This document shows, one piece after another, positions 37,370-48,036 of a stretch of DNA of 64,000 nt. This stretch comes from Iris pallida (lineage: Eukaryota > Streptophyta > Magnoliopsida > Asparagales > Iridaceae). The position numbers and the translations under genes are program-made. The DNA is taken from the NCBI GenBank assembly GCA_029216955.1, contig JANAVB010010791.1, positions 2,507,556-2,571,555 on the forward strand. Reading direction: 5' to 3'. The number at the start of each line of letters is the position of its first letter. The stretch's first letter is position 1. Under the pieces are notes generated by a model. It ran no database searches and was not told the origin of the DNA. It worked only from the letters and a program-made list of their open reading frames with translations.

Positions 37370-38260
37370 CTAGGCATACCCCAAGAAGATCGTCTTCGTA
37401 GTCCTAGTCCCCAGCTTCTGAATCTTTAGATCTGGGAGCTTCACATAAGCCAGAGACCCCCACACTCGAATGACATTCAAGTTAGGTCTGACTTTGAACC
37501 AGAGTTCATGAGGAGTTACGTCCGAAGTTGCATACGGCACTCTATTTAGAATAAAAGTGGTCGTCAATGCAGCTTCCCCCATTAGCATTTAGAAAGACCC
37601 GTAGTTAGCAGCATTGAGTTCCTCATTTCTGTCAACGTTCTATTCTTTCTCTCCGCTACCCCGTTAGATTGAGGAGAATACGGAGCAGTAGTCTCATTGA
37701 TGATTCCATGTTCTTTGTAGAATGATGCGAATTCATGAGACCTATACTCTACATCTCGATCACTTCTGAGTAGTTGTAGATCAGTTTAACGTTCAGCTTC
37801 AGCCCTGAAGTCTCTAAACTACTCGAATGCTGCATCCTTCTACTTGAGAAGTCATACAAACGTGCACTTTGAGAAACACTTCGAACCGACCTCTGTGGAG
37901 AATTGATAAAAGTCACAGATATCTGAGTGTACTAACTCCAGATGATCAGTACTTTAGTTCAATCGTCTGAGCAGCTTCCCAACAGTCTTGTATCTGCATA
38001 GACCTTAAACTCTTCCACCTCCTTACCCCCACATTCTGAAGATAAGGTCCCGGTAGGACAGCTTGAGTCTGCTTCTGTCATAGAACAACTCTCAGTCCAC
38101 TCAATGAAGTAACTTCATCGCCATCAGCAGAAGTTCGAACATTCCTTCAGCACCGAACATCTTTTCGAAGCATATTCTTTGCCAGAAAATTACCATCTGG
38201 CTAGTACGAATGTCCATCTTTCAAGTCTGTATCAGATAACAGACTTTCTGAGATCAGATC
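37370..38260 (-). pseudogene. Integrase region of the copia element
   Basis: The C-terminal part (37588-37370) reads GEAALTTTFILNRVPYAT and VWGSLAYVKLPD. The catalytic core lies at about 37800-37640, with LRSDRDVEYRSHEF, APYSPQSNGVAERKN and the final Glu, in another frame. The expected GGEY is DVEY here. Several frameshifts separate the parts. The zinc-binding part upstream is too decayed to place. Confidence 0.8.
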
Positions 38261-38559
38261 GCCAAAAAATCTCTGGTACGTGCAACACGCATTCCAGTGT
38301 CCTTGTCGGTGGTTAATAACCACTGTCTCGATCTTCAGAACTTCTGCTAGATATATGTTCACCATCGAGACCTTCGTCATAACATGACTCGTCCTTGGTG
38401 AACAGCTAGCTCCTTTGAGAGCACACGTGGTCAGATACACTAGTGTCAGACCACTAGTTAGCTACCACGCTAGATAACTCAACCTGTGCAACAATAGCAA
38501 CCAAGTTAAGTAATCAAAATAACCAAGTTTAGCTATACCTGCAATTTTGGTTTGGGCTT

Positions 38560-39387
38560 GGATTTGCATTCACTCATGTAGTGGCCATTCTTGTCACAGT
38601 TGAAGCGTCACGTGGGACTTGGACTTCTGTTGCTTGAACGAATGACCGTTCACTTTTAGATTAGTGGAGTCCTTCTTCTTGTGATGAGAAGCTACCTGCT
38701 TCCCCTTGAACTCTCTTGTCTGCACCAAGTTGGCCTTAACCAGTTGTTTGGACAAAGAGTCCATCTTCTGTTGAGATCGTATTTCGTCCTCAACGTGGAT
38801 CTCTTGTAGAAGATCTTCCAAGCTAATGTCCAGCTTCTTTCGATGTATTCTAGTATAGAAGTTGCTTCAACCAGCAGAAAGTTTCGAGACTATCCCTCTA
38901 ATGACAAACTTGTCGACGATGGGCATCTTCTCGTCATCTAACTTCTGGCGCAACTTCAGGAATTCCTTCACTTGAGGTAGCATCGTCATTTCGTCTTCGA
39001 AGGGCCATTTGTGGTAATTCTCAAAGATGAAGATTTTGGATATGTTCTCGTCATCTTCATATAGCTTCCCAAAGAATCCCAGATCTCTTTGGCCTTCACC
39101 TTCTTAGAATATGACTCTGCCAGAGAGTTTTCCATAGAATTGAGAATCAGCAGTTTACATATGTTGTTTTCTCTCTTCCATTTGCTCTGCTTGACGAGTG
39201 CAGCAGCAACAGCATCGGCAGTTCCTCCTTCTGGAATCGTTGGTTCATCCTCAATCAACACATGGTCTACGTCCACGAGTTGAAGATTAAGGGTGACCTT
39301 CCTCTTCCAGATTTGGAAATGTTCTCCGTCGAATTTCTCCAACTTGTTAAAGCTGGTATCAATGAGAGAAGCACGAGAGTTCTCCAT
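38560..39387 (-). pseudogene. Gag of the copia element
   Basis: The ATG at 39387 is 24 bp after the 5' LTR. The N-terminal part (FDGEHFQIWKRKVTLNL, KEIWDSLGSYMK) is the copia gag/UBN2 type. A frameshift near 39050 moves the frame, and the sequence resumes with ISLEDLLQEIHVEDEIR. A zinc knuckle at about 38610-38565 reads RFNCDKNGHYMSEC, with Arg for the first Cys. A linker rich in Lys and His precedes it. Confidence 0.88.
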
Positions 39388-39390
39388 CTA

Positions 39391-39410
39391 CAAGGATCTT
39401 GCTTTGAGAT
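39391..39410 (-). promoter_or_regulatory. Decayed initiator-Met primer site of the copia element
   Basis: The minus strand reads ATCTCAAAGCAAGATCC right after the LTR end GGGACTAACA. It resembles TATCAGAGCAAGGTCC, the usual copia primer site, with several changes. Confidence 0.55.
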
Positions 39411-40242
39411 TGTTAGTCCCGGGGCTTGATCAAAGATGGTAGACTCGATGTCGAGATCAGAGGTTCAACAAACGTTTACCTTCTGATATTTCTCGAGATC
39501 CAAGAGGAACACTATAATATGAATCTGATTACAAAAGCAACAATAATCAAAAAATAAATCTCACGTTCTTCCTCGTAATCGCAGTTGCTGACGGATAGAA
39601 CTGAGTTACAACTCAGATGAAGGAGAAGAAAGAAGAAGAGGAAAGGTTCTTACTAGGGTGATTAAGATCACCGTTTCTCAAAGCAAGATTCGCCCCACCA
39701 CGATCTGCTTCTAGGAACCAGAAAGTTCACGAAGAACTTCTGGAACGCTCGTAAGTCAATATTTGAGACTTGAACGGGCTTCCTGGACTTTACAGACTCC
39801 CTTAACTCTCTTCTTGGTGCATCTTTCAAAGGAGGCTAAGAGGCTCTATTTATAGAGTGGAGTTGAGCCTTCCCCTCTTCTCCTATCCGATGTGGGACTA
39901 AAATACCAATACTCAAAAATAGAGTTTGATATTTTAGATCATCCCACAATCTGCATAGAAGTGTGCCAGTCCACGCCTACCCCCCAAACACTCTCGTGCA
40001 TGCACGAGACATCCTGGAGTCCGTGTCCGAGTCCGAGTCCGCACAACAAAAATCAACTTGCATCCTTGTTGGATTTAATCCTTTTTTCTTCTAGGAAAAT
40101 AATCCCACATGGCACAAACTTGTGCCCCACTACACCTCATGTGCACACCTCAACACAAGCAATGCATTATATTGAGATACTCACTATTTGGTGTAGCCGA
40201 TGTGGGACTATCTTTTCTAGTCCAAAGACAAAAACACCAACA
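39411..40242 (-). repeat. 5' LTR of the copia element
   Basis: Complete LTR of 832 bp with TATA box TATAAATAG (minus) at 39846-39854, about 390 bp from the LTR start on its own strand. It matches 29359-30011 plus 34336-34529, which proves that the 4.3-kb insert in the other copy came later. Confidence 0.93.
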
Positions 40243-40247
40243 GGGGA

Positions 40248-40888
40248 AGATGAACGAACAGAGAAAAAGGGGGTCAGTCGAACTTATAGGCGACAAAGTC
40301 GTGGCGACCGTTACAATTGAACGGTGGTGAGTCGTCGGAGAGAGACGATGGAAATTGGACGGTGGGGGATGAGCCGATCTAGGTCGGTTTGAGAGATGCT
40401 TCGAGATTCCTCCGGAGAGATCGTCGCCGTACTCGCTGTGTCGGTCAGCCATCGCTACGCTTGGACGATGATGAGAAGAAGAAGAAGAAATGGCTCGGAG
40501 GAAGGAAAGGAAATGGTCAAGGTTGTTCGTCTGTGGACTGACTTAGACAGGGGTTAGGGAAGTCCCTGTGGGCTTGGCCCAATGGACTTGGCTACCAATA
40601 GAAATTAGGGCTAAGGACTTTTAAACATGGATATGAATATATGGTAGAGCTTAAATGACTGGACGTGGCCAGATTTAAAAGAAATTTGGGCTGGCTAAAA
40701 ATGAGAATTAGATAGAAACTTATATATGGCTATCGGTAAGCCAAAACCCTATTTAAAAGTAAAAAATTATAATAGACATACATATATACACACAATAGGG
40801 AATCACAAGAAATTTCCAGCTAATTAAGTAGAAAAATATAGGTCAGATAGGAACTTTATTAAATTTGAAAAAAAAAATGGAGGTTACA
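40248..40888 (-). mobile_element. Gypsy solo LTR, piece 3 of 3
   Basis: This is the last piece of the LTR that starts at 17230, ending GGAGGTTACA. Read on the minus strand it holds the LTR start TGTAACC and a TATA-like CATATATAAG (about 40720-40730). Target-site base CTCAT follows at 40889. Confidence 0.75.
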
Positions 40889-41284
40889 CTCATTCAAATA
40901 TGTCGAGTTAAACTCAAATTATTTTCTACTAACACAAAAATAAATATTGCCGTCTGCCTCTTGCATATTGCACTAGATCATCCGAACAGCATTGTCATAA
41001 ATTTTGCTCGAAGTCTCAAGAAAATCTCGGAGTCCTAAGTTTTCAAAAGTAGGTGCATACTCCAGAAAGATAGTGAAATTTATCGATCGATCGGGACAAA
41101 TGTTCCGGTATCGAAATTGGGTAAACCAATATAGTAAAATTTTGGAAGACGAAAATAGATTGGTGTCAAAATCCTCGTCGTCGTCGGGACGAGCGAAACT
41201 AAACACGTTAACGGGTTCATACTCCAAAGTGGAGGATGACGTCGCGATCTCTCTTTTCTTTCTCTTGAAGAGCTTGGGAGCCAT
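40889..41284 (-). pseudogene. Env-like/plant transposon protein of a Sirevirus, upstream half
   Basis: The ATG at 41284 starts MAPKLFKRKKRE, a basic start typical of Sirevirus env-like and plant transposon proteins, followed by an acidic segment (ARPDDDEDFDTN). Two in-frame stops (about 40970 and 40920) follow, after which the frame stays open to the junction at 40889 and continues at 17229. Its place after pol in the same orientation supports the Sirevirus env-like assignment. Whether this protein is a true envelope is not known for the family. Confidence 0.6.
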
Positions 41285-41829
41285 AAAATTGAAACGAGGA
41301 GAAATAAGAGATATACCTCATATATAGAGTTGAAAAGAGTGGAGAACACCTTAATAGAGCCGCTAGATCCGAGGAAAACAAAGTTTGAAGCTTTGAAAGG
41401 AGGTTTCCAAAAGCTAGGGTTAGGGTTTAATATTTTTCGGGAAGCTGTAATGTGGAAAAAGAAGGAATAAAAGAAGGGGTCAGCTGAAACACTGCTGTTT
41501 AAATCAAAAAGATCCTACAGAGTTCGGCCCAAACTCGGTCCGAGTTTTGTCTGAGTTCGGCTACTTGAATTTCTCTTTATTTAATTTGTAATAAATTATA
41601 AGCGTACTTAATAACTTTTAACTCTTCAATTTAATTAAAAATCCATCACTTTGGGTTAGCTATAAGGGTCGGATCCCAGCAAGCGATAGTCCAAAGACTA
41701 ATATACCGTGTTGCTTCAGGATATTTACGCATGTATGACATAAGGGCCCTTTCGGCTTGTACCCAAAATAATTTTAATTAATAAATCTCGGAATATCAAG
41801 TTTTAAGTATTTTTATTAATCATAACACA
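41285..41829 (-). other. Spacer between Sirevirus pol and env-like gene
   Basis: 545 bp with no coding frame. It contains a CGAACTCAGACAAAACTCGG-type pair of near repeats (about 41520-41570) and AACCCTAACCCTAG (41405-41420, minus). Nothing else was recognised. Confidence 0.5.
41319..41327 (-). promoter_or_regulatory. TATA-like box upstream of the env-like frame
   Basis: The minus strand reads CTATATATGAGG about 35-45 bp upstream of the ATG at 41284. This spacing would allow a separate transcript for the env-like gene with a very short leader. This is inference from position only. Confidence 0.4.
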
Positions 41830-43048
41830 TTATGACTCTAAAAATTCAAGTGTGCCTAACTCTCGACACAGATAATTGAAATGGTCTTCAGCTAGCGATT
41901 TTGTAAAAATGTCTGCTAATTGATGATCTGTGTCAATAAATTCTAGGCAGATGTCCCCGTGTTGTTCGTGATCATGCAAGAAATTATGACGTATTTCTAT
42001 GTGCTTTATGCGTGAGTGAGAAACTGGGTTCTTAGTCAAATTGATCGTGCTAGTGTTATCACAGTAAATGAGAATCTTTGTATAGTACAGATTGTAGTCT
42101 TCTAGAGTTTGCTTCATCCACAAAATTTGAGTATAACAACGTCCTGCGGCGATATACTTAGCCTCAGATGTTGATAGCACTACAGAGTTTTGCTTCTTGC
42201 TAAACCAGGAGACTAAAGCTTTTCCTAGAAAATGACACGTACCACTGGTACTTTTACGGTCTACTTTGCATCCAACAAAATCAACATATGAGTAACCGAT
42301 TAGGTCAAAAGAAGTAGTTTTGGGATACCATAAGCCAACTGTAGAAGTTCCTTTAAGGTATCGAAAGATACGCTTAACTGCGCATAGGTGTGATTCCTTA
42401 GGATTAGCTTGATATCGTGCACAAATGCAAACACTAAACATAATATTAGGGCGACTAGCAGTTAAGTAAAGTAAACTACCAATCATACCTTGATACTTAT
42501 GCTGGTCGACTGGATTGCCACTTTCATCAATGTCAAGTTGTGTTGATGTAGCCATTGGCATGCCGATAGGCTTTACGTTATCGAAGTCATACTTCTTTAA
42601 TAAATCCTTCGTGTACTTGGCTTCGTTGATGAATGTTTCCTGCAAGTATTGTTTGATCTGGAGTCCTAGAAAGTAGTTGAGTTCTCCCATCATACTCATT
42701 TCAAACTCACTCTGCATACACTTAGCAAAATCTTGACAGAGTTTTTCGTTAGTATGTAGAACCGAAAATAATGTTAACGACATAAATTTCCACAAGTAAA
42801 GTACTATCAACTGAAGATTTGATAAATAAAGTTGTATCAACTCTTCCTCTTAAAAAATTATTTTCATGTAGGAAAGCACTTATGCGTTCATACCAAGCAC
42901 GCGGTGCTTGTTTGAGTCCATAGAGAGCTTTTCTAAGCTTGAAAATATGATCAGATTTAGATTTTTGAAAATCTTCAAAACCATGGGACTGTTTCACAAA
43001 AACTTCTTCTTTCAAAAATTCGTTCATAAATGCACTTTTCACGTCCAT
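41830..43048 (-). pseudogene. Reverse transcriptase and RNase H of the Sirevirus
   Basis: The start [20 protein letters not shown] and [20 protein letters not shown], then GELNYFLGLQIKQ, are Sirevirus-type reverse transcriptase. RNase H follows with GYSYVDFVGCKVDRKSTSG, STSEAKYIAAG and HQLADIFTKSL. The catalytic YVDD motif reads YVVN, so both catalytic aspartates of that motif are lost. A frameshift lies at about 42760-42840. It ends at 41830 and is followed by the env-like gene. Confidence 0.93.
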
Positions 43049-43230
43049 TTGAAATGTTTGAAATTATGAAAACATGCAAATGTATAAAACATGCGAATGA
43101 CTTCTAGTCTAGCAACATGAGCATATATTTTGTCATAATTAATCCCTTCTTCTTGATTATAACCTTGTGCCACTAACAGTGCTTTGTTGTGTAGAACTTG
43201 TCCATCATAACTAAGTTTATTTCAGAACAC

Positions 43231-44178
43231 TCATTTGGTACCAATTATTGATTGACCAATAGGTTTAGGAACAAGTTTCCAAACTTTGTTTCTCTCAAAT
43301 TGATTCAGTTCCTCTTGCATGACATCAATCCAAAATTCATCATTAAAAGCATCTGCTACTGTCTTAGGTTCTACTTGAGAAATAAATGCTACATTTGCTG
43401 TTATATCTTTAGTAAAAAAATATGGATTTACGCTTTTAGATACATCACCTCTTACGAGTGTCTCTGGATGGTCTGACATAAACTTTATTATCTTCGGTAG
43501 ACTTTCCAGATAGCTCTTGTTGGTAGCAGTATCTTCTGGTTCCTTGGTTTTGTTTTGCACATCCTCATCGTCACTGTCGCTAGATCTCTGAATATTTAGC
43601 TCATCAAAAGTAAAGTTAATCAATTTTTCAACAATCATAGACCTTTTATTAAAAATTCTATATCCCTTACTCTTGGCAGTATACCCGAGAAATATCCCTT
43701 CGTCTGCCTTCGAGTCAAACTTTTCCAAGTTGTCCTTAGTGTTCAGGATAAAACAACAACCAGAAACCTTAAAATAGGAAATATTTGGAATCCTTCCAAA
43801 CCACAATTCATAAGGGATTTTCTTCGAGATAGGTCGAATTAACACCATATTTAAAACATGACAGGTTGTACTAACAGCTTCTGCCCAAAAATATTTAGGA
43901 AGATTATGTTGATTCAGCATGACTCTGGCCATTTTGCTTAGAGTACGATTCTTCCGCTCCACACACCATTCTGTTGAGGAATTCTAGGACAGAAAAACTC
44001 GTGGTAATATCTACTATCATCATAAAACTTTTTGAAATCAGCATTTACGAATTCGCCACCATGATCACTTCGGATTCGAGTAATCATGAAGCCTTTTTCA
44101 TTTTGTACCTTTTGTAAAATATTTGAAATTCAAAAATGGTATCACTTTTATTTGATAAAAAGAAAACCCAAGTATAGC
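43231..44178 (-). pseudogene. Integrase core and C-terminal part of the Sirevirus
   Basis: From the junction at 44178 the frame reads YTWVFFLSNKSDT, then IRSDHGGEFVN and PQQNGV, the integrase catalytic core. From 43962 it continues MERKNRTLSKMARVML, FWAEAVSTTCHVLN and KFDSKADEGIFLGY. The region from 43570 on is the acidic linker to reverse transcriptase. Breaks occur near 43970 and 43230. The upstream half of the same domain is at 57717-58020, across the Tat element. Confidence 0.92.
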
Positions 44179-45139
44179 TGTAGGCCTTTAAAAATGACAG
44201 TCACGCTGAGTTGATCAGGACAGAGTCAAAAGTCACGCTCAGTTGATCAGGACAATATTTACAAATTACGCTGAGGAGACAGCTCATCATTTGTCAGAGG
44301 GTAATTATAACTGACAGCACAACAGTCGAAGAATGTCTCTTCGTATGCCACGTATGCACAGAATTCGAGAGATCACAGCCGTCTATTGCGTGATTTTTGA
44401 AATCTTCTTCAGCAAAACTCAACCTTCGTCAAGTTGGCGTACCAAAAGAGCTTCTTGTCATTTAATGTGACTGACAAAAGCAATTACTGTCAGAGAATTT
44501 GTGTCAGTCGAGGCACGCTGAATCAAGACAGCTGGCAGTCCTATCTCAAGTCTGCGTGTATTTTGAGCTTTCTCTCAAATCTGCGTGGATTCTGAAGTTT
44601 TCTTCCTCAAGTCTGCGTGGATTTTGAAGCTTTTTTCCTCAAGTCTGCGTGGATCCTGAAGTTTCCTGCCCCAAGTTTGCGTGGATTTTGAAGCTTTCTA
44701 CCCCGAGTCTGCGTGGATTTCGTCTTCAACAAGTCTGCGTGGATTTCATCAAATTAGAGTACGTGGCAGCCATGCCACTGATCTCTCGCCTGCGTGTCCT
44801 GTAACTTGCACATGACTCATACATGACTGCCATGTGTCCAACAGTTACAGGCCATGTCCAGTAACTGCTCACAACCTTGCGTATGTTAAATCCTGCGTGA
44901 TTTTCAACTAAGCACAGGCTGTGAAGACAGTTATCTTTTCAGTTATTATTTTTGACTCTATAAATAGAGTTCTTTTTCTCATTCATTGTACAGAGACATA
45001 GTTATCTACTGTCAAAATTTTGAGAGCTTTTCTTCTTCGCATAGTCCAAGGGATAAAGTGATCGTCTTCTAGATCAGATTCCCACAGTTGTAATTTTCCC
45101 AGATACACAATAAATAAAGGAATTTATTTATGGAAAACA
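44179..45139 (+). repeat. 5' LTR of the Tat element
   Basis: U3 holds two TCACGCT(G/C)AG motifs near the start and an array of roughly 30-bp repeats. A TATA box (TATAAATAG, 44959-44967) gives a start of transcription near 44995. AATAAATAAA near the end may serve as polyadenylation signal. An ATG at 45130 overlaps the LTR end. Confidence 0.95.
44550..44756 (+). repeat. Seven ~30-bp repeats upstream of the LTR TATA box
   Basis: The core AAGTCTGCGTGGATTTTGAAG recurs about seven times with small changes and lengths of 25-33 bp. The same array is at 57121-57327 in the 3' LTR. Its position 200-400 bp upstream of the TATA suggests an enhancer, by analogy with repeated U3 motifs in other plant LTRs. 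Confidence 0.8.
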
Positions 45140-45142
45140 AAT

Positions 45143-45160
45143 TGGCGACTCTGCTGGGGA
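45143..45160 (+). promoter_or_regulatory. Primer-binding site, tRNA-Arg type
   Basis: TGGCGACTCTGCTGGGGA lies 3 bp after the 5' LTR. Plant tRNA-Arg genes end so that their complement reads TGGCGACTC..CTGGGGA, and tRNA-Arg sites of this form are known from Ogre/Tat elements. Confidence 0.75.
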
Positions 45161-45180
45161 AAACCATCTCCTCTTCTGAG

Positions 45181-46239
45181 ATGGCAACAACTCAATGCGA
45201 CACTTCATCAATCGGCTCGACGAAGAAGGTGATGACGATCCAATTCGATCAACTCGCCTATGAAGAAATGCAGCGGGCTAAGAGTGGTAAGCCCACTACA
45301 GCCTCCATCATCACTGTCAAGTCGAAGGGACACTCTGTCTATGTCCCTAAGAATCAATTGGCAGCCAATGGTGCAGTCTCTGCCACAGTGTCTACTCCTA
45401 ACACTGGCAAGAACTCTACTGCAAGCACGCACACTCTTGTGCACTCGAAGATGACAGCAATCAAAGATCACGCTAACAGTACTGGCTCCTTAGCCAAATC
45501 TGTTCCAGTGTGTGTCTCCAAAATAAAAGTCATGCTGACAGTACTGGCTCCTTAGCCAAATCTGTTCCAGCGTGCAATTTCAACCCCAAAAGTCACGCTG
45601 ACAGTACTGGCTCCTTAGCCAAATCTGTTCCAGCATGCAATTTCAACCCCAAAAGTCACGCTGACAGCACTGGTTCCTTAGCCAAGTCTGTTCCAGTGTG
45701 TAATTCTAAAATCAACAATCACGCTGACAGTACTGGTTCCTTAGCCAAATCTGTTCCAGCGTGTATTTCCAAAATCAAAAGTCATGCCAACAGCACTGGT
45801 TCTTTAACCAAGCCTGTTTCAGCGTGTATTTCATCTAAGAATAATAGCTCTTTAGCTATCTCTTCTTCTTTGCCAAGTTCTACTAGAACTGGGAGTGGTC
45901 TTCCACACAAAGTCCCTTCGAAAAGGAATAACTCTTTAGTTGTTTCTTCTGCTCCTGTAGTTTTTACTTCAGGAACAGCTTTGACTGACAATTTTGTTAG
46001 TCAAAAAAAAGAGATGGTCTTTTGACTACTCTTCCTTCTGGACATTCTATGTCTCAAAACTTGAATGAGTCTAAGAAGAAACATTCCTTAATGTCTTCTT
46101 CTATGACTTCTTCGAATTGGGCACAGAATTTGTCTAGGAAAGGTCTGTTACGAACTCCTAATTAAGGGGGTGGTTCAACTTTTCCTTCTCTGCAAATATC
46201 CAGATCAATGGAAGGAAAACTCCACGTTTCCAAAATAAT
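45181..46239 (+). pseudogene. N-terminal gag extension of the Tat element, with repeats
   Basis: From the ATG at 45181 (MATTQCDTSS) a low-complexity Ser/Thr/Lys-rich protein runs in one frame to about 45500. It then shifts by one base and continues in another to 46023, and the coding pattern goes on in a third to 46240. It contains six 21-residue repeats with the core GSLAKSVPAC. The shifts lie inside or next to repeats, so slippage is a likely cause. Function is unknown; it precedes gag and may be part of the gag polyprotein. Confidence 0.65.
45462..45840 (+). repeat. Six 63-bp coding tandem repeats
   Basis: Units start near 45462, 45526, 45589, 45652, 45715 and 45778. Each carries TCACGCTGACAGTACTGG and ends CCAGCGTG plus about 18 bases. 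A one-base extra between units 1 and 2 causes the frameshift. The unit is a multiple of three, so changes in copy number keep the frame. Confidence 0.9.
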
Positions 46240-48036
46240 GTGTTACCTCCAACTGATCTAAGAACAAAACTAAACACTTCTAGTGTTAAGAAACCATACC
46301 AGTTGGAAACAAGGATAAGAGATCCAGATGCAGAGTATGCAAGAAACTATGTGGCTCATATTAATCATTCTCTATATAATCAAGAGCCATCAAGACCCAA
46401 GAACAGGAAATATACTCCTCAATCTTCACAAATAGATTTACGAGAACATCTTCAACAGAAGAGAAGGAGTAATTCAGTGACAAAGGACCATGCTGAATGT
46501 GACTTCTATCCAAGAGTTATAATTCAATACAGATGTCAATTAATGGCTCATGACCATGTTGATCATGAATGTGACTTCCAGCCAAGAGTCACAATACAAT
46601 GCAGATGTCAAACTAAACGACAATCTGTCTTCAATCGGATTCAGTGTGAACCTATGCCTGATGAAGATGAGCCTTTGTTTGCTTCTGTCAATATGACCTC
46701 TCGGGATGCTGGAGGTAGAGTTGATAGTCCAGATGGAGTATATAGAAATACCAGAGCAAGAGCCTTAGCTTCTAGTCAAAGAAATTTGATCTCTGAAGAT
46801 GATTCTGAATTCCTTGGAGAATCTAACTTCCCACCTCTTCCTACTGGGGGTAGTTCTCCTATAATTGACTTTGATGCACAAAGCAATGATTCAGAACAAA
46901 CAACATCTACCAGTTCATCAATAATCCCTCGTACAGTCATAACTTATATGGTTGATGGGAATACTGATGAACCTTCTTCTTCCTTGACTCCTCAAGATCG
47001 AAGAACTGCTTCTTTGGAACAACAAATGAAGTCTATGGCTGATACTATGAAGTCGATGTATGAACTCATGGCAACACAGATGCAAAATCGACAGACTGTA
47101 CCAGATGCCATACCAACTGACACTGATATGAGTCCAGTACAAGTTCCTCCAGCAGTACAATCTAATACTCCTGGACAAGCTCAACCAAATCCTAGTCTCT
47201 CTGGAGCTGGGGGTAGTGATTACAATGCTGTTCCTCCTCCCAACTATTCTCTACAAGTTACAACTCCACAATCTTCCGGAGTTGTTAATGAAGAATTGAG
47301 GAATCTCAAAACTCAATTCGAGGCATTCAAACAGAAGGATGGTTTACAAAGGTTAGGCATCAAACAACCTTATCCGATAGAATGGAAGCAAGTATCGTAT
47401 CCTCCTAAATACAAGCCTCCCACTATCTCATTCTATGATGGAACCACTTCTCCAAGTCAGTTTATTAATCACTTTGAAGTGATGACTGATCAACTGCAAC
47501 CAAGCGACGCCCTCCTTACTCGGGTGTTTGTTGGATATCTCAAGGGAACGGCTTATGAATGGTATAGAAGTCTCCCAGATGGGAGCATTACCTCATTTGC
47601 CGGTTTTAAACAGATATTTCTTGAACGGTTCTATGAAGGGCTCAATGACATGACTATGTCTGCTCTTATTAGAATCAAGCAGAAAAATAATGAAACTACA
47701 GAAGAGTACATTGAACGGTTTTGAAAAGAAGCTCTGAAGATGCCTCTTGGAACCCCTGATGCTGTCACCATCGACACATGCAAATCAAACTTGTTGCCAA
47801 TCATCAGCATGTGGACAGGATCCACCCAATTCCAAGACTGGCCTTCTTTCATAGTTAGTGCCAAGGCCGCAGAAATTAGTGCTGAAACCTTCAAAGGTTT
47901 AGGAGTGCAGATGACTCCTAAAGAAACAGGTCAAGGTACTAACAATAAAAACAATGCTCACAAGGGAAAAGAAACTCTTGAAGTTAATCTTCAGAGCAAA
48001 GATGCATCAACTGTTCAAACTCTTACAACTCAATAA
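46240..48036 (+). pseudogene. Gag of the Tat element
   Basis: An acidic Ser/Pro-rich N-terminal part leads to the capsid domain (about 47390-47720): YPPKYKPPTISFYDGTTSPS, FVGYLKGTAYEWYRSLP, FAGFKQIFLERFY and TTEEYIERF. TGA at 47722 interrupts the frame in front of KEALKMPLGTP. A second stop (TAA, 48034) lies further on. Upstream coding probably starts at 45181. Both stops fit C-to-T changes. Confidence 0.92.

Larger units (their letters stand above)
29359..40242 (-). mobile_element. Ty1/copia retrotransposon with decayed gag-pol
   Basis: The LTRs start TGTTTGTCCCGAGG (29359) and TGTTAGTCCCGGGG (39411) and end CACCAACA at 34529 and 40242. The flanks GGAGA and GGGGA match in 4 of 5 bases. The order gag, protease, integrase, reverse transcriptase, RNase H on the minus strand defines copia. 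Its left LTR carries a nested 4.3-kb solo LTR. About 1.06 kb of non-coding repeat-rich sequence lies between pol and the 3' LTR. Lineage within copia (Tork/TAR-like) is a guess. Confidence 0.92.
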
